Below are positions 36,248-48,765 of a DNA stretch of 48,765 nucleotides, one piece after another. The notes under the pieces are model-generated. The model saw nothing but the letters and a program-made list of their open reading frames with translations, searched no databases and had not been told where the DNA came from. Each line of letters opens with the position of its first letter. The stretch's first letter is position 1. The stretch comes from an uncultured Pelagibacteraceae bacterium (GTDB taxonomy: Bacteria > Pseudomonadota > Alphaproteobacteria > Pelagibacterales > AG-422-B15). The DNA lies in the NCBI GenBank assembly GCA_902584815.1, contig CACIBF010000007.1, positions 1-48,765 of the forward strand. Reading direction: 5' to 3'. A program made the translations under genes and the position numbers.

Positions 36248-36808
36248 ATGACAAACGCACAAAATCGTCAAAGTGTTTCTGTTAGCAGATATGCAAATGC
36301 CCTGTTTCAGCTGGCTAAAGAAGCCAAGGTTATTGATACAGTTTCTAATGATTTAACAAGCTTGGAAGTAACCATTAATTCTGACGTTGAAATTTTAAAA
36401 TTTATTCAAAATCCATCTATTAAAAAAAGTTTAAAAGTTCAGTTTTTTAATACTGTGTCACAAAAATTAGAATTATCAAAACTTACAGAAAATTTTATTG
36501 GTCTTATTATTAAGAAAAATAGGGTTCATTATATTTTAGAAATGATCAGAGCATTTAATGATTTATTGTCAGAATTAAAAGGAATTAAATCCGCAAATAT
36601 AACTTCTGCATATAAATTATCAGATGAAGAAGTTTCTAAAATTAAAATGAAATTGAAAGATAAATTTAATTCAGATTTCAATATTAATCTTCTAAAAGAC
36701 TCATCTTTAATAGGTGGGTTAAAAATTCAAGTCGGAAGTCAAATGATAGACTCCAGTATTAAAAATCAACTTAATTTATTAAAAGCAAAAATGAAAGAGG
36801 TCGCTTAA
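36248..36808 (+). CDS. atpH: ATP synthase F1 delta subunit
   Basis: The stator subunit connecting F1 to the peripheral stalk. From the ATG at 36248 it has 186 residues, the usual length, beginning with an N-terminal helical domain that includes [13 protein letters not shown]. The C-terminus has the typical [20 protein letters not shown]-like segment. An in-frame GTG at 36179 would add 23 residues unlike the family. The 79-base gap after priA contains a stretch (36178-36225) richer in G+C than its surroundings. The stop shares a base with atpA. The F0 genes are not in the window, as usual in alphaproteobacteria where F0 and F1 are split. Confidence 0.94.
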   Translation: MTNAQNRQSVSVSRYANALFQLAKEAKVIDTVSNDLTSLEVTINSDVEILKFIQNPSIKKSLKVQFFNTVSQKLELSKLTENFIGLIIKKNRVHYILEMIRAFNDLLSELKGIKSANITSAYKLSDEEVSKIKMKLKDKFNSDFNINLLKDSSLIGGLKIQVGSQMIDSSIKNQLNLLKAKMKEVA

Positions 36809-38334
36809 TGGATATACAACCATCCGAAATATCAAAAATTCTAAAAGAAGAAATAAAAAATTTTGGCACTGATTCAGAAATCACAGAAGTTGGACAAGTT
36901 CTATCAATAGGTGATGGTATTGCTCGAATACATGGATTAGATAATGTGCAAGCAGGTGAGATGGTTGCATTTGCTGAGGGCACTAAAGGAATGGCCTTAA
37001 ATTTAGAAGATGATAATGTTGGGGTTGTTCTATTTGGAAGTGACTCTGCAATTAAAGAAGGAGATACAGTTAAAAGAACCAATACTATTGTTGATGTACC
37101 TGTAGGTAAAAGTCTTCTTGGTCGTGTCGTTGACGCGCTTGGAAACCCAATTGATGGAAAAGGTAATATTGAGTCTGATACGAGAAGTAGAATTGAGGTA
37201 AAAGCTCCTGGAATCATCCCAAGAAAGTCTGTATCTGAACCAATGCAAACTGGACTAAAGGCAATTGATAGTCTTATTCCAGTAGGTAGGGGTCAAAGAG
37301 AGCTAATTATTGGTGATAGACAGACAGGTAAGACCGCTATAGCAATTGATGCTATTATAAATCAGAAATCAATAAATGAAGGCAATGATGAATCAAAAAA
37401 ACTATATTGTGTTTATGTAGGTATTGGACAAAAAAGATCTTCAATTGCTCAAATTGTAAAAACTTTAGAAGAAGCTGGCGCAATGGAATACACAACAGTA
37501 GTTTCAGCATCAGCAAGTGATGCAGCTCCTCTTCAATTTTTAGCTCCTTATACAGGATGTTCTATTGCTGAATATTTTAGAGATAATGGGATGCATGCAT
37601 TGATTATCTATGATGACTTATCAAAGCAAGCTGTTGCATATAGACAAATGTCTTTATTATTAAGAAGACCACCAGGACGTGAAGCTTTCCCTGGTGATGT
37701 ATTTTATCTTCATAGTAGATTATTAGAAAGAGCGGCTAAGTTAAATGATGATCAAGGCGGAGGCTCTCTAACAGCTTTACCAATTATCGAGACTCAAGCG
37801 AATGATGTTAGTGCATTTATTCCAACGAATGTTATATCAATTACTGATGGACAAATTTTCTTGGAAACTGAACTATTCAATCAAGGAATAAGGCCGGCTG
37901 TTAATGTTGGATTAAGTGTTTCCAGAGTTGGATCAGCCGCACAAACTAAAGCAATGAAGAAAGTTGCTGGATCTATTAAACTGGAGCTTGCTCAATATCG
38001 GGAAATGGCTGCATTTGCACAGTTTGGTTCTGATTTGGATGCCTCGACTCAAAGGCTATTGAATCGTGGATCTAAGTTAACTGAATTACTTAAACAAAAT
38101 CAATATTCACCGCTAAGTGTTGCTGAACAAGTTATCTCAGTTTTTTCTGGTGTTAATGGATATTTAGACGATATAGATCTAGGAGAAATTAAGTCATTTG
38201 AATCAGATTTAATTAATTTAATGCGCTCATCTCATCAAGATATAATTAATTCTATTAATGAGTCTGGAAACTTAGATGATGACATTAAGGATAAGCTTAT
38301 TGGTATAATTGAAGAGTTTAAAAAAAGTAGATAA
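36808..38334 (+). CDS. atpA: ATP synthase F1 alpha subunit
   Basis: Non-catalytic nucleotide-binding subunit, 508 residues. It has the [15 protein letters not shown] barrel start, P-loop GDRQTGKTA near residues 169-177, the [13 protein letters not shown] strand, [14 protein letters not shown], and the arginine finger region [13 protein letters not shown]. Length and motifs are standard. It follows atpH with a TAATG junction and precedes atpG by six bases. Confidence 0.98.
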   Translation: MDIQPSEISKILKEEIKNFGTDSEITEVGQVLSIGDGIARIHGLDNVQAGEMVAFAEGTKGMALNLEDDNVGVVLFGSDSAIKEGDTVKRTNTIVDVPVGKSLLGRVVDALGNPIDGKGNIESDTRSRIEVKAPGIIPRKSVSEPMQTGLKAIDSLIPVGRGQRELIIGDRQTGKTAIAIDAIINQKSINEGNDESKKLYCVYVGIGQKRSSIAQIVKTLEEAGAMEYTTVVSASASDAAPLQFLAPYTGCSIAEYFRDNGMHALIIYDDLSKQAVAYRQMSLLLRRPPGREAFPGDVFYLHSRLLERAAKLNDDQGGGSLTALPIIETQANDVSAFIPTNVISITDGQIFLETELFNQGIRPAVNVGLSVSRVGSAAQTKAMKKVAGSIKLELAQYREMAAFAQFGSDLDASTQRLLNRGSKLTELLKQNQYSPLSVAEQVISVFSGVNGYLDDIDLGEIKSFESDLINLMRSSHQDIINSINESGNLDDDIKDKLIGIIEEFKKSR

Positions 38335-38340
38335 TTATTT

Positions 38341-40666
<2,326 letters not shown>

Positions 40667-40671
40667 AAGTA

Positions 40672-41061
40672 ATGTCAGAGTATTTTTCTTTTAAACTTGT
40701 AACGCCTGAGAAGATTTATCTTGAGGGTCAAGCAGAGCTAATAACTGTTCCAGGAGTTGAGGGAGATATAGGTTTTCTTGCTCAACATACAAACTTTATT
40801 ACTTCAATAAGACCAGGCATAATTAAAGTTATTAGAGATGATAATACTAATGTGCAATTTTATGTTGACGGTGGATTTGTAAAGTTTTCTGATAATGAGT
40901 TACTTCTTGTCGCAGAAGAGGTAGCTGATGAAAAAGATATTGATACTGAATTTATTAGTAAAAAAATAGAAACATATAATGAGTTGATGTCTAATGCCTC
41001 AGACTCTGAAAAAAATAAAATTATGTCAAAAGTAGATAGTTTGAAATTACTTCTAAACTAA
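40672..41061 (+). CDS. atpC: ATP synthase F1 epsilon subunit
   Basis: Regulatory rotor subunit, 129 residues. The N-terminal beta-sandwich contains FKLVTPEKIYLEG, VPGVEGDIGFLAQHTNF and VDGGFVKFSDNELLLVAEE. The C-terminal helical region is short compared with E. coli, as often in alphaproteobacteria. Its last nine bases overlap the 3' end of the convergent rppH gene, so no terminator fits between the two operons. Confidence 0.95.
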   Translation: MSEYFSFKLVTPEKIYLEGQAELITVPGVEGDIGFLAQHTNFITSIRPGIIKVIRDDNTNVQFYVDGGFVKFSDNELLLVAEEVADEKDIDTEFISKKIETYNELMSNASDSEKNKIMSKVDSLKLLLN

Positions 41062-41547
41062 TTCATCTTTAAACTCGTTTAATACATTTATATAAAGTTC
41101 TTTCTTGAATGGAACTATTATTTCAATTAACTCTTTTTTAGAAACCCATTTCCATTTTTTAAATTCTGGCTTTTCTGTCTGTATATTTATTTCTCTATCA
41201 ATCCCGGAAAACTCAAGTAAGAACCATCTCTGTTCTTGACCCTTAAATCTTCCTCTCCATAATTTCTTTTGTAAGTAGGAAGGTAATTCATATTTATATT
41301 TTTTTTTACTTTTTCTTATAATTTTATAATTGTTTTTGATTCCTGTTTCTTCCTCCAATTCCCGTTTGAGTGCTTCGATTGACTTTTCACCTTTATCAAC
41401 ACCGCCCTGTGGCATCTGCCAAGCAGATTTATCTTTATCAAATCTCTGTCCCACAAAGATTTTTCCTTCTTTATTCAAGAGCATAATGCCAACACCTTTT
41501 CTATATATTTTTGATTTATGCTGATTAGTTGATAGTTGTTTTTTCAT
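41053..41547 (-). CDS. rppH: RNA pyrophosphohydrolase RppH (NudH)
   Basis: A Nudix enzyme that removes pyrophosphate from 5' triphosphate RNA to start mRNA decay, or hydrolyses dinucleoside polyphosphates. From the ATG at 41547 it has 164 residues: YRKGVGIMLLNKEGK start, WQMPQGGVDKGE, then the complete Nudix box from the first Gly of GGVDKGE to RELEEETGI, and the late GQEQRWFLLEF segment typical of RppH. An upstream in-frame start at 41565 would lie deeper in ctpA. It overlaps ctpA by 23 bases and atpC by nine, so both ends are shared with neighbours. Confidence 0.93.
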   Translation of the reverse strand: MKKQLSTNQHKSKIYRKGVGIMLLNKEGKIFVGQRFDKDKSAWQMPQGGVDKGEKSIEALKRELEEETGIKNNYKIIRKSKKKYKYELPSYLQKKLWRGRFKGQEQRWFLLEFSGIDREINIQTEKPEFKKWKWVSKKELIEIIVPFKKELYINVLNEFKDELV

Positions 41548-42673
41548 CCAGTAAATCCAGTGCATATTCTAATTGCTTATCAATCTCATTTTCACTACTG
41601 AAATCACTCTTTACTTCAATATCTGGAATTACACCAACTTTATGAATTGAGTCTCCTGATGGAGTATAATAAAGGGCAGTAGTCATACGTATTGCACTCT
41701 TATCATTCAAAGGAAAGATTGTCTGAACTGATCCTTTTCCATAAGATTGAGCTCCTAGTATTATAGCTCTTTTATGATCTTGAAGAGCACCTGCAACAAT
41801 TTCTGACGCTGACGCAGATCCTTCATTAATTAATACTATAAGAGGCTTGCCATTGGTTAAATCACCTTTAGTAGCATCAAAGCGTGCAATATTTCTCTTA
41901 CCTCTTCCTTTTGTAGAAACTATCTCACCAGAACTTAGGAAGTGATTTGTTACATCAATTGATTGACCTAATAGTCCACCTGGATTATTTCTAAGGTCTA
42001 AAATAAATCCAGAAATATTTTTTTCACCTATCTCTTTTTGTAAATCCTTAATGGCTTTCTTAATACCCTTGCCGGCCTGCTCACTAAAAGAAATTAATCT
42101 TATATATCCAACATTCTCTTCGCGTCTAAATTTTACTGCTTGAACAGTAATTATAGCTCTCTTTATTGATTTAATTAAAACTTTATCTTCACCAGCACGT
42201 GCTATTGATATTTCTACGCTTGTTCCAACTAATCCTCTTAATTTTTCAACACCCTCTTGCAATGACTGTCCCTGAATATTCTCACCATTTATATGAGTAA
42301 TATAATCTCCAGGCATCACGCCAGCTTTTGCAGCAGGCGTATCATCTATGGGAGTTATGATTTTAATAAATCCATTTTCCATTGATACTTCGATTCCTAA
42401 GCCACCAAATTCTCCCTCAGTTTCTTCTTGCATTTCAATATACTGATCAGTGTTCATATATCCTGAATGTGGATCTAATGCTTGAAGCATTCCATTGATT
42501 GCAGATTCAATGACTTTTTCATCCTCAACATCTTCAACATAGTTTTTTTGTATTAAGTCAAATACATCTCCAAATGAGTCTAACTTTTCATATAAATCTT
42601 TGTTATTTTCTGCTTGACTAGAATTTACAATTAATATTAGAAATATTAATAAATTAGTAAAAAATAATTTCAT
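41525..42673 (-). CDS. ctpA: Carboxyl-terminal processing protease (S41 family)
   Basis: A periplasmic serine protease that trims C-termini of envelope proteins. The 382-residue protein has a signal peptide (1-21, ending SSQA), an N-terminal dimer region, a PDZ domain at about 82-165 (EFGGLGIEV, AAKAGVMPGDYITHING) and the S41 core with DLRNNPGG and the Ser288/Lys313 dyad (GSASASE and SYGKGSV, 25 residues apart as in E. coli Prc). The form without the extra C-terminal domain is the CtpA type. rlmH ends one base upstream of its start. Confidence 0.95.
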   Translation of the reverse strand: MKLFFTNLLIFLILIVNSSQAENNKDLYEKLDSFGDVFDLIQKNYVEDVEDEKVIESAINGMLQALDPHSGYMNTDQYIEMQEETEGEFGGLGIEVSMENGFIKIITPIDDTPAAKAGVMPGDYITHINGENIQGQSLQEGVEKLRGLVGTSVEISIARAGEDKVLIKSIKRAIITVQAVKFRREENVGYIRLISFSEQAGKGIKKAIKDLQKEIGEKNISGFILDLRNNPGGLLGQSIDVTNHFLSSGEIVSTKGRGKRNIARFDATKGDLTNGKPLIVLINEGSASASEIVAGALQDHKRAIILGAQSYGKGSVQTIFPLNDKSAIRMTTALYYTPSGDSIHKVGVIPDIEVKSDFSSENEIDKQLEYALDLLDEKTTIN

Positions 42674-42674
42674 A

Positions 42675-43112
42675 TTACTCTCTATGATATGGATGGTTCA
42701 TTTTAATAGTAGCAGATCTATATATTTGTTCTAATAAAATAATTAATGCAAATGAATGCGTAAAAGTCATTTTACCAAGTGATAATGCGAGGTCAGCATA
42801 TTTTAATATTTCATGATTAAATCCATCAGTACTACCAATGAAAAAAATTAGATTTTTATCTACTTTTGTAAAGATGAGCTCAGATAAATTAGTTGAAGAT
42901 AGGTTTTCACCTTTTTCATCTAAGAAAATTAAAAAAGATTTTTTATGAGATTCAGTAATTATTTTTGTAAGTTCTTTAGTATTTATTTTTTTGCAATTGA
43001 TAGATGAGATAATACTTTTTGGGATACTTTTGAGTCGATCTAAATAAATCGCTGATAAATCTTTCTCAAAGCTAAATTTAAATTTATCATGATAAAAAAT
43101 ATCAATCTTCAT
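42675..43112 (-). CDS. rlmH: 23S rRNA (pseudouridine1915-N3)-methyltransferase RlmH
   Basis: A small SPOUT methyltransferase that modifies helix 69 of 23S rRNA. The 145-residue protein has the conserved FFIGSTDGF S-adenosylmethionine loop (usual IGGxxG, here with Ser-Thr), LSLGKMTFTHSFALIILLEQIYR and the C-terminal HPYHRE that reaches the ribosome. It follows rsfS by five bases and precedes ctpA, as in many alphaproteobacteria. Confidence 0.95.
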   Translation of the reverse strand: MKIDIFYHDKFKFSFEKDLSAIYLDRLKSIPKSIISSINCKKINTKELTKIITESHKKSFLIFLDEKGENLSSTNLSELIFTKVDKNLIFFIGSTDGFNHEILKYADLALSLGKMTFTHSFALIILLEQIYRSATIKMNHPYHRE

Positions 43113-43117
43113 ACAAT

Positions 43118-43438
43118 TTATTCAATCTCAGCTGACCACATCTTCTCTAAATTATAAAATTCTCTGGATTCTTTTTTAAAAATATGGACGATCACATCTC
43201 CTGTATCAATCACTATCCACCCTGTTGAGTTATCTCCTTCAACAACTGAATTTTTAAATCCATTTTTTTTAAGATTCTCATATATAGATCGCGACAGAGA
43301 ATGAACATGCCTATTAGAGGTTCCAGTTGCAAAGACTATATAATCAGTAATTGATGTTTTTTCTTTTACATCTATGCTTACAATATCAATAGCTTTGTTA
43401 TCCTCTAGCTCATTAATTATTTTTTTTAAAATATTCAT
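43118..43438 (-). CDS. rsfS: Ribosome silencing factor RsfS
   Basis: Binds L14 and blocks subunit joining when nutrients are short. The 106-residue protein has the DUF143 core: IDVKEKTSITDYIVFATGTSNRH-type start (key segment DYIVFATGTSNRH), a VVEGDNSTGWIVIDTGDVIVHIF sheet with the conserved GWIVID, and a FYNLEKMWS end. It lies between nadD and rlmH with small gaps, the usual arrangement. Confidence 0.95.
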   Translation of the reverse strand: MNILKKIINELEDNKAIDIVSIDVKEKTSITDYIVFATGTSNRHVHSLSRSIYENLKKNGFKNSVVEGDNSTGWIVIDTGDVIVHIFKKESREFYNLEKMWSAEIE

Positions 43439-43447
43439 TATATAATT

Positions 43448-43999
43448 TTACTTTCTGATATCACTGGATGAGATATTAACATTAAAATCAGAGATGAATG
43501 TCCAGCCAGGTAGTTCATTGTCAAAAAAACTTTCTCCAGGATTTTCAATTTTAAAATTACTATATTCAATTCCTGCATTACAATTATTTATTTGGTTGCT
43601 ATTAGAGTCACGATTGAAAACCGCAATATGAATTTGCTTAAAAATATTTTTATAATCTTTCCATTTATCTATTTCCATAAATGAGTCACTTCCCATTAAA
43701 AAAATATAATGATTATTCTTAAAATTATTTTTTATATATAAAAGATTATCAATTAAATAATTAGACTCTGTTTCATCTTCAAAATATTTTAATTTAATGA
43801 CTTCTTGATCAATTATTGACTTTATTTTATTTTCTCGTTCTATAAAATCTAAATAGATATCTTTATCTTTAAATGGGTTTTTTTTTGTTATTAGCCACCA
43901 TATTTGATCAAGTGCAAAAATATCTTTTGCTACTTTACTGATTTTTACATGACCTTCATGAGGTGGATTAAAGGAGCTGCCGAGTATACCGATTTTCAT
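43448..43999 (-). CDS. nadD: Nicotinate-nucleotide adenylyltransferase
   Basis: Adenylates nicotinate mononucleotide in NAD synthesis. The 183-residue protein has GILGSSFNPPHEGHVKI with the nucleotidyltransferase HxGH histidines (His14 and His17), WWLITKKNPFK, FLMGSDSFMEIDKW and the final ISSSDIRK. The protein ends directly after this last motif, without the further 15-25 residues seen in E. coli NadD; I recall short ends in other alphaproteobacterial members, so this need not be a truncation. It starts five bases after proA ends. Confidence 0.92.
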   Translation of the reverse strand: MKIGILGSSFNPPHEGHVKISKVAKDIFALDQIWWLITKKNPFKDKDIYLDFIERENKIKSIIDQEVIKLKYFEDETESNYLIDNLLYIKNNFKNNHYIFLMGSDSFMEIDKWKDYKNIFKQIHIAVFNRDSNSNQINNCNAGIEYSNFKIENPGESFFDNELPGWTFISDFNVNISSSDIRK

Positions 44000-44004
44000 T
44001 ATTA

Positions 44005-45257
44005 CTAGGGCCTTATTTGACCGTCGCCCCTTACTTTATACTTATAGGTTGTTAACCCCTCTAGTCCAACAGGACCTCTTGCATGAAGTTTGCCTGTTGC
44101 AATCCCAATTTCAGCTCCTAAGCCAAACTCACCACCATCGGCAAACTGAGTAGATGTGTTATGCATTACAATTGCACTACCAACGTGATTTAAAAATAAT
44201 TCTGCATTTTCTGTGTTTTCAGTAATTATACTTTCAGTATGGTTGGACCCATACTTTGTTATATGTTTTATTGCATCATTTACATCTGCCACAATTTTTA
44301 TTGATATTATAGAGTCTAAATATTCAGTCTTCCAATCATCTTCATTAGCTTTAATTAAGTCTGGATAATTTTTTGTTATCATTTCATCTCCTCTGATCTC
44401 ACATCCACCACTTTTAAGAATATTTATGATGCTTGGTAAATGACTATCAATACAATCTTTATGCACAAGCAAGGTTTCAGCAGCTCCACAGATACCTGTT
44501 CTTCTTAACTTTGAATTATTGACAACTTGTTCAGCTTTATCTTTATCAGCAAACTCGTCGACATAAACATGACAGATACCATCTAAGTGTCCAATTACAG
44601 GGATTTTTGCTTTATCTTGAACTTTTTTTACAAGGCCTTTCCCCCCTCGAGGAATTATTACATCAATGTATTGGCTCATTTCAGAGAGCATATAATCTAC
44701 GGCATCTCGATCAGTAGTTTCTATAAATTGAATTATATTTTTATCATAATTAGATTCTTCAAGCGCATTACGAGCTGAAGTTACCAATTGTAGATTTGAA
44801 TAATAAGATTCCTTCCCACCTCTAAGAATAACTGAATTTCCAGCTTTTAAGCATAAAACACTTGCATCTATTGTTACATTTGGTCGACTTTCATAGATTA
44901 TACCTATTACACCCAATGGGACAGAAACTCTCTCAACAAGCATTCCATTAGGTCTTTCATTTTTGTTAATTACTTTATTTATTGGATCTTCGAGTAAAAC
45001 AATATCGTTGATTGAATTAATTATTGAGTCAACTCTATCAGAGTTTAGAGCCAATCTATCAAGCATTGACTTATCTATTGTCTCAGATGCTATTGAAATA
45101 TCTTTTTGATTAGCATTAAGTATTAACTCTTTATCTGAATTTATTTTCTCAGCAATCTTTATAAGCAGATTATTCTTTTCTTCAGATGTAAAATTTTTCA
45201 CCTGATTTGAAGCAACCAAGCTCTTTCTGCCAATATCATTTAAACTATCTATTATAT

Positions 45258-45261
<4 letters not shown>
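44005..45261 (-). CDS. proA: Gamma-glutamyl phosphate reductase
   Basis: Second step of proline synthesis. The 418-residue protein is an aldehyde-dehydrogenase-fold enzyme with VPLGVIGIIYESRPNVT, CLKAGNSVILRGGKE, and the nucleophile Cys258 in RRTGICGAAE. The C-terminal FGLGAEIGIATGKLHARGP is a ProA signature. It overlaps proB by four bases (ATGA), so kinase and reductase, which pass on an unstable intermediate, are translationally coupled. Confidence 0.97.
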
Positions 45262-47648
<2,387 letters not shown>

Positions 47649-47650
47649 AT

Positions 47651-48076
47651 CTATTTATCCTTTGAGGTAGCTGTTTTCTTTTTAACAACAGATTTCTTAA
47701 CTGTTTTCTCTTTAGAGGCTTTATCAACCTCGACACTTTTTGCTTTAGTCTTTGGTTTAAAACCAGGAATATTTAATGACTTAACTTGAAGAAAGGTCAT
47801 ATCTTGTCTATGTCCATTTTTTCTTCTGAAGTTTTTTCTTCTTTTTTTCTTAAAAATAAGAATTTTTCGATCTCTATCTTGTTTGATAATTTCAAGATTA
47901 ACTTTAGCACCATCTATTAGTGGTTCGCCAACAGAAAATTCTTTTCCATCACTAGCAAATAAAACATCACTAATTTCGACATGATCACCAGCAGTGCCAG
48001 ATAATTTGTTTACGGTTAGTATTGTATTCTCAGATACTTTATATTGTTTTCCACCGCTTGATATAATTGCAAACAT
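47651..48076 (-). CDS. rplU: 50S ribosomal protein L21 with lysine-rich tail
   Basis: Residues 1-101 are typical L21: [14 protein letters not shown] start and [15 protein letters not shown] basic segment. A 40-residue tail rich in Lys, Thr, Ser and Val follows. It opposes the acidic tails on S16 and L19 in charge. The gene is first in the minus-strand string down to rppH and has a good promoter at 48111-48138. Confidence 0.97.
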   Translation of the reverse strand: MFAIISSGGKQYKVSENTILTVNKLSGTAGDHVEISDVLFASDGKEFSVGEPLIDGAKVNLEIIKQDRDRKILIFKKKRRKNFRRKNGHRQDMTFLQVKSLNIPGFKPKTKAKSVEVDKASKEKTVKKSVVKKKTATSKDK

Positions 48077-48110
48077 ACTTGAAATATTAAAAGATTGTTA
48101 AAACGGGCTG

Positions 48111-48138
48111 AATATAGACTGCGACTAATTTATGTCAA
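48111..48138 (-). promoter_or_regulatory. Sigma-70 promoter for rplU-rpmA and downstream genes
   Basis: On the minus strand TTGACA (48138-48133) and TATATT (48116-48111) are 16 bases apart, predicting a start near 48104 and a leader of about 28 bases before the rplU ATG. It is the best -35/-10 pair I found in the window. Confidence 0.65.
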
Positions 48139-48173
48139 TAGTCTAAATTTTTCTTTAATTTGCAACAATTTTA

Positions 48174-48199
48174 GGACATATTAATGCTTACTTATGTCC
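48174..48199. promoter_or_regulatory. Inverted repeat, candidate operator in the rplU-DUF1015 divergent region
   Basis: GGACATA (48174-48180) and TATGTCC (48193-48199) form a perfect seven-base inverted repeat around a 12-base centre, 28 bases before the DUF1015 ATG. The TATGTC half also occurs at 48131-48136, overlapping the rplU -35 box. The spacing of about two helical turns is suited to a dimeric regulator, but no regulator is identified. Confidence 0.35.
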
Positions 48200-48227
48200 A
48201 ATCTAAATAATCAAAAGGTTCAGAAAT

Positions 48228-48765
48228 ATGTCATTAAATATTAGACCTTTCAGAGCTTTAAGGGCTAAAAATCATTTAGTAAAAAAAGTAATAATGCCTG
48301 CTTTTGATAATCTGAATGCTGACGATATATCAAAAATAATGAAAAATTCTAAATGGAATTTTTTAAATGTGATTAGTCCAGAAGCATTCTATCCTGGAAT
48401 TTCTAAAAAATTATCAAAAAAACATTCACTAGATCATCTATCAGCAATGATTAATGAAAACATCATTTCGCAGGATGAAAAAGATTCTTTTTATATTTAT
48501 AGATTAGAAAAGTACAATAAATCTCAATTTGGAATTGTAGCGAGTATAGATATTAATGAGAAAAACCCAAAAATACTTAAACATGAAAATACTTTAGAGG
48601 CTCGTTGTGATAGAATATTAAGAACAACAAAAAATACTAATATTCAAGTTGGTCCAGTATATTTCTCACATAAATCTAAAATAAATTTAAATAGCATTTA
48701 CAATCGATATAAAAAAATAAAACCACTTTATAATTTTCAAACTTCAGGAGGCACAATTCATTCTT
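48228..48765 (+). CDS. DUF1015 family protein, 3'-truncated by the window edge
   Basis: The first 179 codons are visible. The start MSLNIRPFRALRAKN and the segments NFLNVISPEAFYP and NTLEARCDRILRTTKNTN then QVGPVYF match the DUF1015 pattern (start IRPFRALR, then HExT...R...L...T..N.GP). Bacterial members are about 400 residues, so less than half is present. Their function is unproven; archaeal relatives include a serine kinase (SerK), which is only a distant hint. The gene is divergent from rplU. Confidence 0.8.
   Translation, partial: MSLNIRPFRALRAKNHLVKKVIMPAFDNLNADDISKIMKNSKWNFLNVISPEAFYPGISKKLSKKHSLDHLSAMINENIISQDEKDSFYIYRLEKYNKSQFGIVASIDINEKNPKILKHENTLEARCDRILRTTKNTNIQVGPVYFSHKSKINLNSIYNRYKKIKPLYNFQTSGGTIHS

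Noticed and set aside
43448-43480. C-terminal truncation of NadD
   Set aside because: The protein stops just after the ISSSDIRK motif, but all catalytic motifs are present and short ends occur in related species as far as I recall, so no frameshift or decay is implied.

Overview
This is an AT-rich window (roughly one third G+C by eye), almost entirely protein-coding, with 1-30 base gaps and many overlapping stops and starts. The gene order is alphaproteobacterial: dapF-mtaB-ftsY divergent from ffh-rpsP-rimM-trmD-rplS-leuCDB-asd, then sdhCDAB, mdh-sucCDAB-lpd, transaldolase-xerC beside priA-atpHAGDC, and rplU-rpmA-obgE-proBA-nadD-rsfS-rlmH-ctpA-rppH. Low G+C, tight packing, few Shine-Dalgarno sequences and TTG starts suggest a streamlined marine lineage such as SAR11 or a relative (HIMB59/AEGEAN-169-like). 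That placement is inference; no rRNA is present to settle it. I see no tRNA, CRISPR array, insertion sequence or prophage.

Layout. 1-2.1 kb: end of a cytochrome c maturation cluster (ccmG, ccmH), a zinc-ribbon Nudix hydrolase, a small acidic exported protein and a PagL-type lipid A deacylase. 2.1-3.3 kb: an enolase-superfamily enzyme. 3.3-6.2 kb (minus): ftsY, mtaB, dapF. 6.3-14.3 kb (plus): promoter, a strongly structured RNA leader, then ffh, ribosomal protein, tRNA/ribosome maturation and leucine genes, and asd. 14.3-30.3 kb: a fused malyl-CoA-lyase-like/mesaconyl-CoA-hydratase-like enzyme, succinate dehydrogenase, mmsA, malate dehydrogenase, succinyl-CoA synthetase and the 2-oxoglutarate dehydrogenase complex. 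30.3-30.6 kb: a non-coding island with two intrinsic terminators, a large inverted repeat and a possible tiny ORF. 30.6-34.1 kb (minus): membrane protein, fatty acid hydroxylase/sterol desaturase, NTF2-like protein, xerC and transaldolase. 34.2-41.1 kb (plus): priA and the F1 ATP synthase genes. 41.05-48.1 kb (minus): a long rplU-to-rppH gene string. The window ends inside a DUF1015 gene on the plus strand.

The genes are mostly core metabolism and translation. The centre of the window encodes the oxidative TCA cycle from 2-oxoglutarate to oxaloacetate (sucAB-lpd, sucCD, sdhCDAB, mdh, with fumarase elsewhere), plus two enzymes of propionyl-CoA metabolism (MmsA and the fused lyase-hydratase). 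The best candidates for undescribed biology are the four-stem RNA leader directly before ffh, the layered RNA island after lpdA, the 19.6-19.8 kb non-coding gap, the two-enzyme fusion at 14.3 kb, and an enolase-superfamily enzyme whose first metal-ligand position is altered.
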